Part shown: positions 36,583 through 46,389 of the stretch, piece after piece | Layout of the letters: the number at the start of each line of letters is the position of its first letter | Position numbering within the stretch: the first letter of the stretch is position 1 | From: Paenibacillus andongensis | Lineage (GTDB): Bacteria > Bacillota > Bacilli > Paenibacillales > NBRC-103111 | Assembly (NCBI RefSeq): GCF_025369935.1 | Contig: NZ_CP104467.1 | Span: forward strand, 5,463,001-5,527,000 | Length of the DNA: 64,000 nt | Direction of reading: 5' to 3' | Notes under the pieces: generated by a model | Seen by the model: only the letters and a program-made list of their open reading frames with translations | Told to the model about the DNA's origin: nothing | The model's database searches: none | Program-made: the position numbers and the translations under genes

Positions 36583-37623
36583 ATGCGAACAGGTTCACAG
36601 ATCGTCCGTGTTGCCTTTACCTACATTGGAACGGTTGTTGGAGCAGGGTTCGCTTCTGGACAGGAGATCCTGCAGTTTTTCACACGTTACGGATGGCTAG
36701 CCACATTAACGATTGCTTTATCCAGCATCCTTTTCATCTGGATTGGCATTAAACTCATGTTGATGGCTCATGATCTGAAGGCCGCATCTTATGAGGATTT
36801 GAATCGGGCTATTTTTGGCCAAAGAATCGGTAATGCCATAAGCTTGTTTATGATGCTCGTCCTTTTTGGGATTACAACCGTCATGCTCGCCGGGGGCGGA
36901 ACGGTATTTGAGGAACAGCTGCACCTCTCTTACCAAACTGGACTCTTCGTAACATTAGTGCTCGCCTATTTCGTATTGTCCCGCGGAATTGGCGCTATTA
37001 TGACAGTGAACTCAATCGTTGTTCCCATCATGCTGCTCTTCAGCCTGGTCATCGTCGTCTATACGTGGCATTCGCCGGCTTCAGGAAACTGGCTGCGCAT
37101 AACAAGCGATGAACCATTAGAACAAATATGGTTCGCACCTTTCCTCTATACCGCCTTTAACTTAGCGATGGCCCAAGCCGTGCTCGTTCCAATGGGAGCA
37201 TCTGTTCGCGATCGATCCGTTCTATACTGGGGCGGACTGCTTGGCGGTGCAGGCATTGGTCTGCTTCTGTTATCTGCACATTACGCACTATCCGCGCAAA
37301 TGCCAGGTATCGCACAATTCGAGATCCCAATGGGAAATATTATTACCCGACTAGGGACCGTACCGCAAGTTGCTTATTTGCTCGTTATATACGGCGAAAT
37401 TTTCACAACCTTTATTGCTGACGCCTACGGCTTGTCCCAGCAGCTTCAGCAGCGCATGAAACTAAACCCTAAGGTTATCCTGGTTAGTATCCTTATTCTC
37501 AGCTATCTGATCAGTCAAATCGGTTTCAAAATATTACTTTCCGCTTTGTATCCCTTATTTGGCTTTATCAGCGTGGTCTGGCTCATTCTGATGATCTGGC
37601 GTAACCGTAAGCGTGCGATGTAG
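36583..37623 (+). CDS. YkvI-type membrane transporter
   Basis: 346 aa from the ATG at 36583 (GGGG 7 bp upstream); the longer frame from 36460 adds a non-hydrophobic stretch without support. About ten membrane helices. FTYIGTVVGAGFASGQEILQFF at the N-terminus, with GAGFASGQE, is diagnostic of YkvI-like carriers, part of the APC-fold transporters. Substrate unknown. Its last 69 bp overlap the convergent gene at 37555. Confidence 0.82.
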   Translation: MRTGSQIVRVAFTYIGTVVGAGFASGQEILQFFTRYGWLATLTIALSSILFIWIGIKLMLMAHDLKAASYEDLNRAIFGQRIGNAISLFMMLVLFGITTVMLAGGGTVFEEQLHLSYQTGLFVTLVLAYFVLSRGIGAIMTVNSIVVPIMLLFSLVIVVYTWHSPASGNWLRITSDEPLEQIWFAPFLYTAFNLAMAQAVLVPMGASVRDRSVLYWGGLLGGAGIGLLLLSAHYALSAQMPGIAQFEIPMGNIITRLGTVPQVAYLLVIYGEIFTTFIADAYGLSQQLQQRMKLNPKVILVSILILSYLISQIGFKILLSALYPLFGFISVVWLILMIWRNRKRAM

Positions 37624-37992
37624 GGCTCCTGACTGAATAAAACCAAGAACGACAACCAATCGTACAAACAACAGAAGCATGCCCATAGTACAAATAATGA
37701 TTCCTGTGAGCAGGTAGGAGAAATGGAAATTGGCAATGACCGTTTGGTCTCGCCAAACAGCAAATAGCTCGGCTAACAATAGTAAAAGACCGATTATAAA
37801 TAATAAGATGACCGCGTAATCAAAGACCGTCCATTTGGAAAAGTATTTAACAGCAATTTCAACCTGACCTGCTGGTTTGGGTGCTGCCGCCTGCTGCTTC
37901 CAAAGTTGATGAACCATCCAAGCTGTATATATGGCAACCCCGGTAACAAAAAGGCCCAGCAGGCCACCAATAATGGCCAATAGCAAGTTCAT
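37555..37992 (-). CDS. Hypothetical membrane protein (145 aa)
   Basis: ATG follows a G-rich ribosome site (GGGGG, 7 bp). Three membrane helices (about 3-25, 58-80, 90-112), a short loop rich in Ala/Pro/Gln between the first two, and a charged C-terminal tail. The 3' end overlaps the tail of the convergent YkvI gene by 69 bp. No family recognised. Confidence 0.65.
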   Translation of the reverse strand: MNLLLAIIGGLLGLFVTGVAIYTAWMVHQLWKQQAAAPKPAGQVEIAVKYFSKWTVFDYAVILLFIIGLLLLLAELFAVWRDQTVIANFHFSYLLTGIIICTMGMLLLFVRLVVVLGFIQSGALHRTLTVTPDHQNEPDHADKAK

Positions 37993-38029
37993 AAAGCTGC
38001 CCCCCCCCTTTATTCAATCCTTATTGCTG

Positions 38030-38308
38030 CTAGCCATGACGCAAGCCATAAATGAGAATAAGCGTTAGTAGGAAACAGAAGACGGGAAGTGAATAAAGGA
38101 TGGGAAGAAGCAACCAACTTGGGAGACTCATGGCCGGAAGCCAAAACAGCTGTAGACGCTTTTCTCCAACATGACTCTCATCTTCCATGGATGATTTGAC
38201 GGCTAGTGCTTCCGATGCCCCTTCATTCCATTCGATCTTCCCCTTCTTCCATCCGACCTGATAAGTAATTTCCCGATGCTCTTTCTTCTTATCGTTTCCT
38301 GATTCCAC
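38030..38308 (-). CDS. Hypothetical protein with one C-terminal membrane helix (92 aa)
   Basis: GTG at 38308 is 8 bp after GGAGG; an ATG at 38323 overlaps that site and cannot use it. Lys/Glu-rich soluble N-terminus (GNDKKKEHREITYQVGWKKGKIEW) in two parts and a hydrophobic C-terminal helix (WLLLPILYSLPVFCFLLTL). Starts 27 bp after yhaN and is likely in the same transcript. Function unknown. Confidence 0.55.
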   Translation of the reverse strand: MESGNDKKKEHREITYQVGWKKGKIEWNEGASEALAVKSSMEDESHVGEKRLQLFWLPAMSLPSWLLLPILYSLPVFCFLLTLILIYGLRHG

Positions 38309-38334
38309 TTTCAATACCTCCATTGCTAACGCTT

Positions 38335-41300
38335 CTACAAGCGAATTAAGCGATTTCCGGGAATAACTCTCGCTGCCGCTTCCCGCACGTGGCTGTGACA
38401 GGTAAAGAGCAGAACTTGATGCCTGCTGCTTAAGTCTGCAAGAACACGCAAACATCTCTCCATCCGTTCCTCATCGAAATTAACGAGAATATCGTCCATC
38501 ACCAGCGGTAAAATCGCCTTGCCAGCGTACTCCTCGGCGAGGGCAAAGCGCATGGATAAGTAGAGCTGCTCTGCCGTTCCCCGACTAAGCTGACTCGTAT
38601 CAAGCGACTCTCCATTCGCTCGTATTGCTACTAAACGCTGCTCCCCGAATGGCGCTTTGACATGGGTGAAGGCACCGTTCGTCATCTTCGCAAAGTAATC
38701 CGATGCTCGCAGAAGCACGCCAGGCTGCCGTTCATGCTCATATACATCGCGGGCTTTCTTCATCAGCAGTGAAGCGAAGGAAGCTACTGCGTATTGATCT
38801 ACTTGCTGCCGAATGGTCGCTCGATAAGCTTCAGCTTGAAGAAGATGATCCGCATGTTCCGCCCCTTGCTCCAACTTCTCAATTTGCCCCGCTAGCTTGC
38901 CAACTACTTCCCGAAGTTCATTCGTTTCCTGAGCCGTATCGGTTAATTGGCCTTGAATCGATGCCATTTGAAGCGCAATATCCTCTTCTCCATGGGTTTC
39001 CAAAAGCTCGGTGTAACTTGCAAGTAAGGAGCGGCTAAGTAACGTTTCGAGCGAGGATTCCAGCAAAGCTTGTTCTTCCGTCAGTTTCCTGCGTTCTTCC
39101 TGCTCCCTCTGATGAATACGCAGTTCTTCACCGTCTCTTGCCGAGGCTTCATGCAAAAGTTGTTCCAACCGAGCTTGTGTACGCTGCTCGTTGGTCTGCA
39201 GAAGCTGCAGCTCTTGCTCGGTTTCTGAATAAAGCTGCTCGCCATGCTTCTTCTCCGCAAGCAGCTTTACTTGTTCTTTCTCCTGTTCTTTCCAGCGTTT
39301 GAGCGCGAATACGGGTTCTTGACGTACAGCCGGTGAAAGCTGAAGGAGCTCGCTGACTGTTTCTTCAAAACGGTGAATGCTAACTAATAATGTCTCAAGC
39401 TTGGACTCCAGCTTATGCAGTTGACGAAGATTTTCCTGTCCCTGCTCAATCGTCTGGATAGTTTCTAACAAGGCATCTGCGGACAACCGTGTACTTAGTC
39501 CTAGCGATTGCAGCCAATGACTCCAATCTGACTGGAGCTGATCTGACTCCAGTGCAAGCTGCTCGAAATAGCCATTTCGCTGAACTTCTTGCTGCTGAAG
39601 AGATTGCAGCATCTCTTTCGTATCCTGCAGCTTCTCTAGTTTACGGAGCAGCTCGCTGCGTTGCTGCTTTTTTTGCTCAGCTTCACGCATCCAAGCATCC
39701 AGTTGAGGCTGGAGCATCTCAAGAGGCATGGAAGCAGGCTTCAGAGAATCGATGGTAGATGCTGCCGCAGCTTCAACAAAACCCATTTGCTGCTTGGCAA
39801 AGGGCTGGATTTGTTCTTGCAGGCGGCGCTCCAGCAAGCGAAGTTCTTCGCTCACACTCTCATCCCTGATTATTGGGGAAGAAGTCATCGCACGGGAAGA
39901 ACGATTCTCTTTCGTACTACGATCGGAAACTAGCATATAGAGTCCAGTACCAGCAAATAAAAGAAAGGCACAGATAGCCGCTACCCAACTGCTCTGCCAT
40001 AATAGCAATAATGGCGTCAAGATAGCCAATAGGCCGGCTATCACTATGAAGCGTTGACGAAGTCTCCGTGAGGCTGTTTTGCCTGCTTTCGCTGCTTCTT
40101 CCAGACTAAGCTGGAACTGATTTGCCACAGCAGCGCGTTCTTTTTGATGGGCAAGCTCTCTCACAAGCAGCTGCCACCTGGCATAATCTCTAGCTATTTG
40201 GTGCAAAGTGGAAGATGGGTCTGCTCCTCCCAATCCGGGAAAGGCTGAACCATCCGTTCTTACACCACTTTTATGTAAATCAGATTCCAAGCTCTTTACC
40301 GTGTCTTGGACGCGCTTGACCTGCTGCTGCAGACTCTCCAGCTCTGTTCTGACACGCAGCTCACTCTCCTTGCACTTATGAAACCTTTCTTTGTAAGCTC
40401 GTACCTGTTCACGCAGTGAAATCGTTACCGAGAAAGAGGCTAACTCTGTCTCCTCCCAGTGAACATCTATTTGTTTAAGCAGCCTGTCTACCTGCGCGCG
40501 TTGGTGCTCCTGCTCTACGCGCAATTGATCTACGCTGCATTTATTCTCTTCATACGTGGCTGCTTGTTCCAGCCAATGATTCAACTCGATCTGATGTTCT
40601 AGCAGATCTGGCACAAGCTCGATGGCGCGCAGCTGGCTCGTCAGGCTCATCTGACGCAGCAAGAGCCGAGCGCGCTCCGCATGGATGCGCTCCAGCTCTG
40701 CCTCAAGCGCGTCAAGCCTCGCCGAGGCATGCTCGGGGAAGCCCGCCAACGCAGGCAGCGCCGCAAGCTCCTGGCCGATCTGACGTAAGCGGATCCATCC
40801 GCTGCGCGCCTTGCCGGCCAGGCCAAGCCTGTGCAGCTCCGCGCGCAGCGACTCCTGCTGCCCCTCCAGGGCAGCAATGCGCTCCGCAGCTAGGCGGCGC
40901 TCCGCTCGCAGCCGATCATAGTCGGCTGCGGGGTCCCGGCTGCGGCGCAGCGACTGCTCCAGACCCTCAAGCTCCTTCAGGAGACGGTTCATCTCCTGAT
41001 TGCGCCCGCGGGGTCTGTACAGGCCGTCAGCTTGCGCCGTCAGCTTGCGCTCGGCCTCCATGATGGCCGAGCCGCTAACACCAAGCCCAGCGCTATACAG
41101 ATAGCCGCTGAGCTCATCCGTCTGCAGGGTGCGCAGCTCCTGCAGCTCGGTTAAACCAAAAGCGAACAAGCTGCGAAAGAGGTCGGCCGATAGGCCGCCC
41201 AGCAGCGTGTTCAGCAGGTCTTCGCCCCCGACGGTGCCACACCCAAGGGTGACCTTGACGAGCCCCGCAGAGGCTCGTCTGCCGCCTGCGGCGGGCGCAT

Positions 41301-41562
41301 CAAAGCGCTCGACGCGAATGAGCTGACCCTGCTTATCAAGCAGGGTTAGCGCGCCTCCATAGGCGCCGCCGCCCAGCGGCTCGTATCGTTCCAACCGACT
41401 CTGACGAGTCGGGAAGCCGAACAATACCGCTCGGACGAAGCCCATGAGCGTGCTCTTGCCCGCTTCGTTGGCGCCATAAAACAGCACCAGCGGGCTGTCC
41501 GTATCAAGCTGCCGATCGCGCAGGCTGCCGAAGCCTTGAACCTGCATGGATACGATTCTCAT
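38335..41562 (-). CDS. yhaN: SMC/SbcC-like ATPase, YhaN family
   Basis: 1,075 aa from the ATG at 41562, 5 bp past the yhaO stop. N-terminal Walker A region with YGANEAGKSTLM (about residues 29-40) and GFGSLRDR before it, long coiled coils (about 180-500 and 580-900) split by two hydrophobic helices near 520-560, and a C-terminal half-site with LSRGTAEQLYLSMRFALAEEYAG signature and Walker B LPLVMDDILVNFD. YhaN is the ATPase partner of the nuclease YhaO in DNA repair, an SbcCD-like complex. The central hydrophobic pair is typical of YhaN-type proteins. Confidence 0.88.
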   Translation of the reverse strand: MRIVSMQVQGFGSLRDRQLDTDSPLVLFYGANEAGKSTLMGFVRAVLFGFPTRQSRLERYEPLGGGAYGGALTLLDKQGQLIRVERFDAPAAGGRRASAGLVKVTLGCGTVGGEDLLNTLLGGLSADLFRSLFAFGLTELQELRTLQTDELSGYLYSAGLGVSGSAIMEAERKLTAQADGLYRPRGRNQEMNRLLKELEGLEQSLRRSRDPAADYDRLRAERRLAAERIAALEGQQESLRAELHRLGLAGKARSGWIRLRQIGQELAALPALAGFPEHASARLDALEAELERIHAERARLLLRQMSLTSQLRAIELVPDLLEHQIELNHWLEQAATYEENKCSVDQLRVEQEHQRAQVDRLLKQIDVHWEETELASFSVTISLREQVRAYKERFHKCKESELRVRTELESLQQQVKRVQDTVKSLESDLHKSGVRTDGSAFPGLGGADPSSTLHQIARDYARWQLLVRELAHQKERAAVANQFQLSLEEAAKAGKTASRRLRQRFIVIAGLLAILTPLLLLWQSSWVAAICAFLLFAGTGLYMLVSDRSTKENRSSRAMTSSPIIRDESVSEELRLLERRLQEQIQPFAKQQMGFVEAAAASTIDSLKPASMPLEMLQPQLDAWMREAEQKKQQRSELLRKLEKLQDTKEMLQSLQQQEVQRNGYFEQLALESDQLQSDWSHWLQSLGLSTRLSADALLETIQTIEQGQENLRQLHKLESKLETLLVSIHRFEETVSELLQLSPAVRQEPVFALKRWKEQEKEQVKLLAEKKHGEQLYSETEQELQLLQTNEQRTQARLEQLLHEASARDGEELRIHQREQEERRKLTEEQALLESSLETLLSRSLLASYTELLETHGEEDIALQMASIQGQLTDTAQETNELREVVGKLAGQIEKLEQGAEHADHLLQAEAYRATIRQQVDQYAVASFASLLMKKARDVYEHERQPGVLLRASDYFAKMTNGAFTHVKAPFGEQRLVAIRANGESLDTSQLSRGTAEQLYLSMRFALAEEYAGKAILPLVMDDILVNFDEERMERCLRVLADLSSRHQVLLFTCHSHVREAAARVIPGNRLIRL

Positions 41563-41567
41563 CCATG

Positions 41568-42836
41568 TCACCCCCCATCCGCGGACAAAAGGTCCGCGGC
41601 TAATTCTTGTGCGGCGCGCAGCCACTCGCGCAGCCGTTCAGGCTCTGCCGCAGCCGGATCACCGGCTGCTTGCGGCAAGCTCTGAAGCGCGGCCAGCGCC
41701 TCGCTTGCAAACAAAGCAAGCGCTTCGTCGTCGCCTTGCAGCGCAGCCGAATACCGCAGGAGGTCGCCTAGGAAGCTCTTCTCCTGCTGTAAGGCCTCGA
41801 GGTCGAGCTCACTTGCCGTTCGGTCCTCGATCGATTCTACCCAGACGAAGCGGCTCCGCTCATCTTCGTCCTCACGCAGCTCGGCGGTCAGCTCCTGCAG
41901 CGCCCGCCCCTTGCGCAGCAAGCCATGCACGACGCTGCGCCCTTCCAGAACCAGACGAACGACGGCATCTCTGCCGTCCGCCTCTACCCGAATCCGCTCG
42001 AGCTTCTCCCCGAGCCGGTCTTTCAGTTCCTGCTCGGTCTGTATGTCTGCCACAGACAGCCGCTCTTGGAACCAACGAACCTGGTCCAACGCATGAAAGG
42101 TGAGCTCAGCTCGTCCATCTTCAGACATTTCGACGATGTAACATCCGCGTGGTCCTGTTTCCCGAATACTTCGGCCTTGCAAGTTCCCAGGGTAAACAAT
42201 CGCCGGCTGCTGATGAAGCACATTCCTCGTATGTACATGGCCTAACGCCCAGTAGTTCATACCCGCTTCAAGCAAATCCTGCTTGCTGCAAGGGGCATAA
42301 TTGTCATGACCGGGATCACCATCGACATTCGTATGCAAAAGGCCGATCTGACAGACGTTTACTTGGCCCGCTCTAAATTTGAGCGCTAAATTATCCGTTA
42401 CCGCCGAACTTCGATACGAAATGCCATGAATCTGGGCTATGATGCCGCGATTCGGCTTTTCCACGTTCATCGTCTCCACTTGATCGCACGCAAAAAAATG
42501 GACGGCTGCCGGCCAATCCAGTTTCGCGGCACGTCCATCCTCCGGGTCATGATTACCATGAATAATGTAAGTAGGAATTCCCTGCTCAGCTAATTGCTCC
42601 AATGCTTTCTGGAAGCGAATTTGAGCGCGCAAGGAACGATCGGACACATCATATACATCCCCACTAACGAGTACAAAATCTACTTGCTCTTGTATCGCTA
42701 AAGCCACGAGTTCCTTGAGCGCTTCAAACGTCGATTCCCGTATTCGCTCACGAACCCGTTCAGGCAGCACCGACATGCCTTTGAACGGACTGTCCAGATG
42801 CAGATCGGCGGCATGCATAAACCGCAGTCGTTTCAT
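41568..42836 (-). CDS. yhaO: SbcD/Mre11-like metallophosphoesterase, YhaO
   Basis: 422 aa. Calcineurin-like nuclease motifs in order: D.H.D (HAADLHLDSP, residue about 10), GDVYD (about 59), GNHD (about 95), and GHVHT near 199. The C-terminal third is acidic and Ala-rich, a likely ATPase-binding region. RBS AGGAAGG. Followed 5 bp later by yhaN; together they resemble the SbcCD double-strand-break nuclease. The upstream glycosyltransferase is 19 bp away, so it may be in the same transcript. Confidence 0.9.
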   Translation of the reverse strand: MKRLRFMHAADLHLDSPFKGMSVLPERVRERIRESTFEALKELVALAIQEQVDFVLVSGDVYDVSDRSLRAQIRFQKALEQLAEQGIPTYIIHGNHDPEDGRAAKLDWPAAVHFFACDQVETMNVEKPNRGIIAQIHGISYRSSAVTDNLALKFRAGQVNVCQIGLLHTNVDGDPGHDNYAPCSKQDLLEAGMNYWALGHVHTRNVLHQQPAIVYPGNLQGRSIRETGPRGCYIVEMSEDGRAELTFHALDQVRWFQERLSVADIQTEQELKDRLGEKLERIRVEADGRDAVVRLVLEGRSVVHGLLRKGRALQELTAELREDEDERSRFVWVESIEDRTASELDLEALQQEKSFLGDLLRYSAALQGDDEALALFASEALAALQSLPQAAGDPAAAEPERLREWLRAAQELAADLLSADGG

Positions 42837-42855
42837 AGCTCTAACGCCTTCCTAT

Positions 42856-44025
42856 TCAGCTTTTTGGTTCATTCTCACTCTTGTCCTTATCCGCATGATC
42901 GATAATTTGATAGCTTTCATACACACTTTTCAGCTGCCGAAGCACTCGGTTCAATGAATAGGTTTTCTTCGCCTTCTCCCAGGCTGTTCGCGCTAAATTG
43001 TAGCGGAAGGTTGGGTCAATGACGACTTTTTCCAAAGCATGGCTAAGCGCCATCGCATCGCCGACCGGCACAAGCAAGCCGTTATGTCCATGTTCGATTT
43101 GCTCCGCAATACCGCCGACATCGGTTCCAATCAGTGCTAACCAGCACAACGCTGCTTCCGCAAATACGGACCCGAATGCCTCCGCGCGCGATGGCAGAAC
43201 AAATACATCAAAGAAAGGCATAAACTCTTCTGGATGCAGCATATAGCCATAAAAAATCGTATCTTCATAAATATTATGCTGAATCGCGAGCTTCTCCAGC
43301 TCTTCTCGGCTTGGTCCATCGCCTATAATATGTAAAACGAAGGGATGACCGCGTTTTTTCAGCTCTCCGCAAGCAATCAGCAGCGTATCGAGCCCTTTGG
43401 CAGGCACTAGACGGCAAACGGTTATGAACTGAGTAACTGGATTTTCATGTGAAATCGGACGAAAACGCTTTTCATCGAAACCATTTGGAATCACGCCAAT
43501 CCGTTCACTATCCTGCACATATTCCGCCATATATTGCTTGAACGAGTTAGAGACCGTGATGATCTGATCGACTCGTGCTTCAAGCTCCCCGTAAATTTGA
43601 GTTAGAAATTGATGCTCCACGCCATTCTCCTGAATGCGTCCATTCAAAATAAGCTCTCTCTCAAAACTAGAGTGAATGGTCAAGATAACAGGTGTTTCCG
43701 GATAAATCTGCTTCATGGCAAGTGCCGCAATGGGATGATGGGCATGGATGATATCATACTTTTTGGAAATTCTCAGCTTCGTCCACCAAACATAATCCTT
43801 GTACGTCTGAATGTATTTATCAACGATCGGGTTTCCGGCATATTTCCGCCAATCAAAAGTGACGAACTCCACTTCCTCAGACCCCTTGCCCCGAATCCGC
43901 TTAGGTAGCGAAAATAATTCCATTTCCCAGCCTTTTTTATTAAATCGGTCCAAAATATAGGGAACCATGGATGACACCCCACCCGGCTGTTCCGGGGGGA
44001 AAAACAATGCTTGCAAGATGTTCAT
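42856..44025 (-). CDS. Glycosyltransferase family 4 (GT-B) protein
   Basis: 389 aa. Two Rossmann-like lobes: N-terminal PPEQPGGVSSMV acceptor region (about 10-20) and C-terminal VCRLVPAKGLDTLL, IIGDGP, and the EX7E donor motif in PSRAEAFGSVFAEAAL (about 288-303). GT4 retaining enzymes transfer sugar from a nucleotide donor to lipid or polysaccharide acceptors; which one is unknown. RBS GAGGGG. It may be the first gene of the yhaO-yhaN transcript. Confidence 0.85.
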   Translation of the reverse strand: MNILQALFFPPEQPGGVSSMVPYILDRFNKKGWEMELFSLPKRIRGKGSEEVEFVTFDWRKYAGNPIVDKYIQTYKDYVWWTKLRISKKYDIIHAHHPIAALAMKQIYPETPVILTIHSSFERELILNGRIQENGVEHQFLTQIYGELEARVDQIITVSNSFKQYMAEYVQDSERIGVIPNGFDEKRFRPISHENPVTQFITVCRLVPAKGLDTLLIACGELKKRGHPFVLHIIGDGPSREELEKLAIQHNIYEDTIFYGYMLHPEEFMPFFDVFVLPSRAEAFGSVFAEAALCWLALIGTDVGGIAEQIEHGHNGLLVPVGDAMALSHALEKVVIDPTFRYNLARTAWEKAKKTYSLNRVLRQLKSVYESYQIIDHADKDKSENEPKS

Positions 44026-44197
44026 TGCATGAGCCCCTCTCCCAAATCCTTGAGCTTACCTTCTTATTGTAACTTGTGTGCGCCGAATAGAAAAGAGAAC
44101 ACCTCCGAGCCTTTACAATCGATTCTATCCCTCTCCCGCATTTTCCTTTATAATAGAGTCACTACATGTCGAAAAACAGGGGATTTTGGAGGAAAGT

Positions 44198-45334
44198 ATG
44201 AACGTTGCAGATCTGCTTTTCGGTGATTTAGCTTCATTATTATCGAATGCCATTATCGTTGTCATTGTTGCCCTTATGTTCGTAATCTCACTTCGATTAT
44301 TTCTAGACCGTCGCAAAAAAGGCTACATGTCGATGACCATTTCACTAGTTATAGTAGGCATTCATTACCTATTACAATTATATTTATCACTCAGCGCTAT
44401 TGATACAAGTTTAACCGCCTACATGCTGCTAATGCTTAAAATAATATCCTTCATCCTTATTAATATGGGGATCTATCAATTATACAATCGCACGAATCGT
44501 AAACAGTACATATTCTTCTATGGCTTAATGATTATGGGTTTTGTCGTTTCTATCCTTCATTTCAGTGTGCCGAATATGTATAGCGGTACGCATGAGCAGG
44601 TTAGATTGCTTCAGGATATTGGTCTCGAGCTCTATGTTTTTGTGCTAATCTTTCTCTGTTTCTACATGATCCCACCGTACATCGGCCAACAGGTCAAATA
44701 TCAAATGGCATTGACGGTTTACTTTTTCATTCAATCCGTTCACCTTGTAAATGCCTATATGTATGGAAACGCTCAACCTTTGTTATCCATCGCAGCCAAT
44801 GTCTTACCGATTATTTATTATTTTTTATTGTTTATGCTGCTATTTGAACGTGTCGTAGAGCTTATGCAGGCCATTTACAATTCATCCATAACGGACGGGC
44901 TTACACGTCTATATAATCGCAAATTTTTCTATAATCGCGTTTCCCAATATGTTGGGCGTCATTTGCCCGTGTACATACTGTTTAGCGACATTGATAATTT
45001 CAAGAAGCTAAATGATACCCAAGGTCATCAGATGGGGGACGATGTGCTCAAGCAAGTTGCGCTGATTATGAAAGAAGAAGCCGAAGAATGCGGCATTGCC
45101 GGCCGATATGGTGGAGAAGAGATGGTCGTCATGGTAACAGATCCTAGTGTCAAAATGGATGCGTTTGCGGAACGCGTTCGCAGTCGAATTGAGAAGGAAA
45201 CGATTGTTACCGCAAGCATCGGCTACAGCAAGTATAAGAATGGCCTAAGCGCCGAAGAGCTTATCAAACAGGCAGATGAAGCCATGTATCGAGCAAAAAC
45301 GAGCGGCAAAAATAAGGTAGTCAAGTATGCCTAA
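44198..45334 (+). CDS. Membrane-bound GGDEF diguanylate cyclase
   Basis: 378 aa from the ATG at 44198, GGAGG 5 bp upstream; an in-frame extension to 44078 has no site. About six membrane helices (residues 10-215) then a GGDEF domain (about 225-378) with the signature GGEEM in RYGGEEMVVM and SDIDNFKKLND metal/substrate residues, so it is probably active. It would make cyclic di-GMP from GTP. No EAL domain or PilZ protein is near, and no I-site RxxD is obvious. Confidence 0.88.
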   Translation: MNVADLLFGDLASLLSNAIIVVIVALMFVISLRLFLDRRKKGYMSMTISLVIVGIHYLLQLYLSLSAIDTSLTAYMLLMLKIISFILINMGIYQLYNRTNRKQYIFFYGLMIMGFVVSILHFSVPNMYSGTHEQVRLLQDIGLELYVFVLIFLCFYMIPPYIGQQVKYQMALTVYFFIQSVHLVNAYMYGNAQPLLSIAANVLPIIYYFLLFMLLFERVVELMQAIYNSSITDGLTRLYNRKFFYNRVSQYVGRHLPVYILFSDIDNFKKLNDTQGHQMGDDVLKQVALIMKEEAEECGIAGRYGGEEMVVMVTDPSVKMDAFAERVRSRIEKETIVTASIGYSKYKNGLSAEELIKQADEAMYRAKTSGKNKVVKYA

Positions 45335-45408
45335 CTAGAAAAAACCTCAGGCTCTGTCACAGGTCCTTGGTGTAAACCCATTTTTTTTGAGCAAAGGGAA
45401 GAATGTAG

Positions 45409-45492
45409 GGTTCCATGTGGGGTTCCATGTGGGGTTCCATGTGGGGTTCCATGTGGGGTTCCATGTGGGGTTCCATGTGCGGTTCCATGAGC
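45409..45492. repeat. 12-bp tandem array, seven units
   Basis: GGTTCCATGTGG repeats head to tail seven times. The first five units are identical, and the last two carry substitutions (final base C, then AGC end). Identical adjacent copies point to recent slippage or unequal crossing over. Confidence 0.9.
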
Positions 45493-45537
45493 TGTTAAAT
45501 TCGTGGTACGAGGAGAAAAATTACTCAACGTCCCACT

Positions 45538-45720
45538 TTTACTGCGAAAGTGCAGGTATTTTTGCTAAAATCGTTTGAATAGAGGAAAAGCCTGCTATTG
45601 TGCGGGAATTTTTAGCTTTTCCATCCTAAGATTTAAAAAAACCACAAAAAGCCTGCACGATTGCAGGGATTTAGGATTAGGAGTGATTCTAAGGAAAAAG
45701 CATGTACAATTGCAGGCTTA
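45538..45720. repeat. Four hairpin repeats with CCTGCA/TGCAGG cores
   Basis: Units near 45541-45563, 45587-45613, 45646-45673 and 45695-45720, spaced about 50 bp apart. Each has an AAAAGCCTGC...TGCAGG-type inverted pair and a T-rich or A-rich flank. They are shaped like short terminator hairpins and resemble intergenic repeats of Paenibacillus. Confidence 0.6.
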
Positions 45721-45879
45721 CCACAACCATAGTCACCTTCTCGTTAAAGTTCGCTGCCACCATAAACTTATACTATCTGTTAAATAAGGGAAGACCCAAG
45801 TAACTATAGGGACTTCCCTTATTTATTGCGATTGTATGTAAGTCTTTGAATAACTGCTTACTTATGTCGTGTTGTTATC

Positions 45880-46233
45880 TTACAAAAGGACAAAAAGAAG
45901 AGCAATGACCGCAGGTAAACCTTGTACCAGTAAAATCGACTTTTTCGCTGTTGCCCCGCCATACAAGGCAGCAATGATGACACAGATTAAGAAGAAAATC
46001 TCAATGGAACGACCTATGGATGCATCTGGATGAACGAGGCCCCAGACAAGACCAGCCGCAAGAAATCCATTGTATAAACCTTGATTAGCAGCAAGAGATT
46101 TGGTTTCCTGGGCTTGTTCCTTCGTCATGCCGAAGGCTTTCAAACCGCGAGGTGTCGTCCATAAAAACATTTCCAATATTAAGATGTAAATATGCTCTAT
46201 GGCTACGATGCCAACAAATAAGGAAGCTAACAT
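45880..46233 (-). CDS. DUF1304 family membrane protein
   Basis: 117 aa with four membrane helices. Matches DUF1304 by EHIYILILEMFLW near the N-terminus, LAANQGLYNGFLAAGL in the middle, and YGGATAKKSILLVQGLPA near the end. Function unknown. RBS AAGGAGGGGG. Confidence 0.85.
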   Translation of the reverse strand: MLASLFVGIVAIEHIYILILEMFLWTTPRGLKAFGMTKEQAQETKSLAANQGLYNGFLAAGLVWGLVHPDASIGRSIEIFFLICVIIAALYGGATAKKSILLVQGLPAVIALLFVLL

Positions 46234-46333
46234 GAATACCCCCTCCTTTCAACGTCATTTTACTTGAAAAGTTGTCTCTTGGCTACAGAGCAGATTGTCT
46301 TCATCCCCCCTTCATTTTCCGATCAAGATATAC

Positions 46334-46366
46334 TTACCTTGAAGTAAGCGTCGCACCTCAAGGTAA
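46334..46366. promoter_or_regulatory. Inverted repeat upstream of the aldo/keto reductase gene
   Basis: TTACCTTGA (46334-46342) and TCAAGGTAA (46358-46366) are perfect 9-bp arms around 15 bp. A smaller CTTAC/GTAAG dyad overlaps the left arm. Arms of this spacing are typical of dimeric activators (MerR- or HxlR-like). It lies 24 bp upstream of the putative -35. Confidence 0.45.
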
Positions 46367-46389
46367 CTTAATCACCTATATGTCAGTTC

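Larger units (their letters stand above)
45335..45879. other. Repeat-rich spacer without a gene
   Basis: Contains the 12-bp tandem repeat (45409-45492) and four hairpin repeats (45538-45720), then 150 bp with nothing distinct. The two open frames over the 12-bp array (both strands) are low-complexity artefacts, since 12 is a multiple of 3 and the unit contains no stop. Confidence 0.7.

Noticed and set aside
45331..45578. Open frames on both strands over the 12-bp array, giving repeats of GTPH or GFHV
   Set aside because: A 12-bp stop-free tandem repeat opens all frames; there is no ribosome binding site or non-repetitive domain, so these are artefacts of the array.
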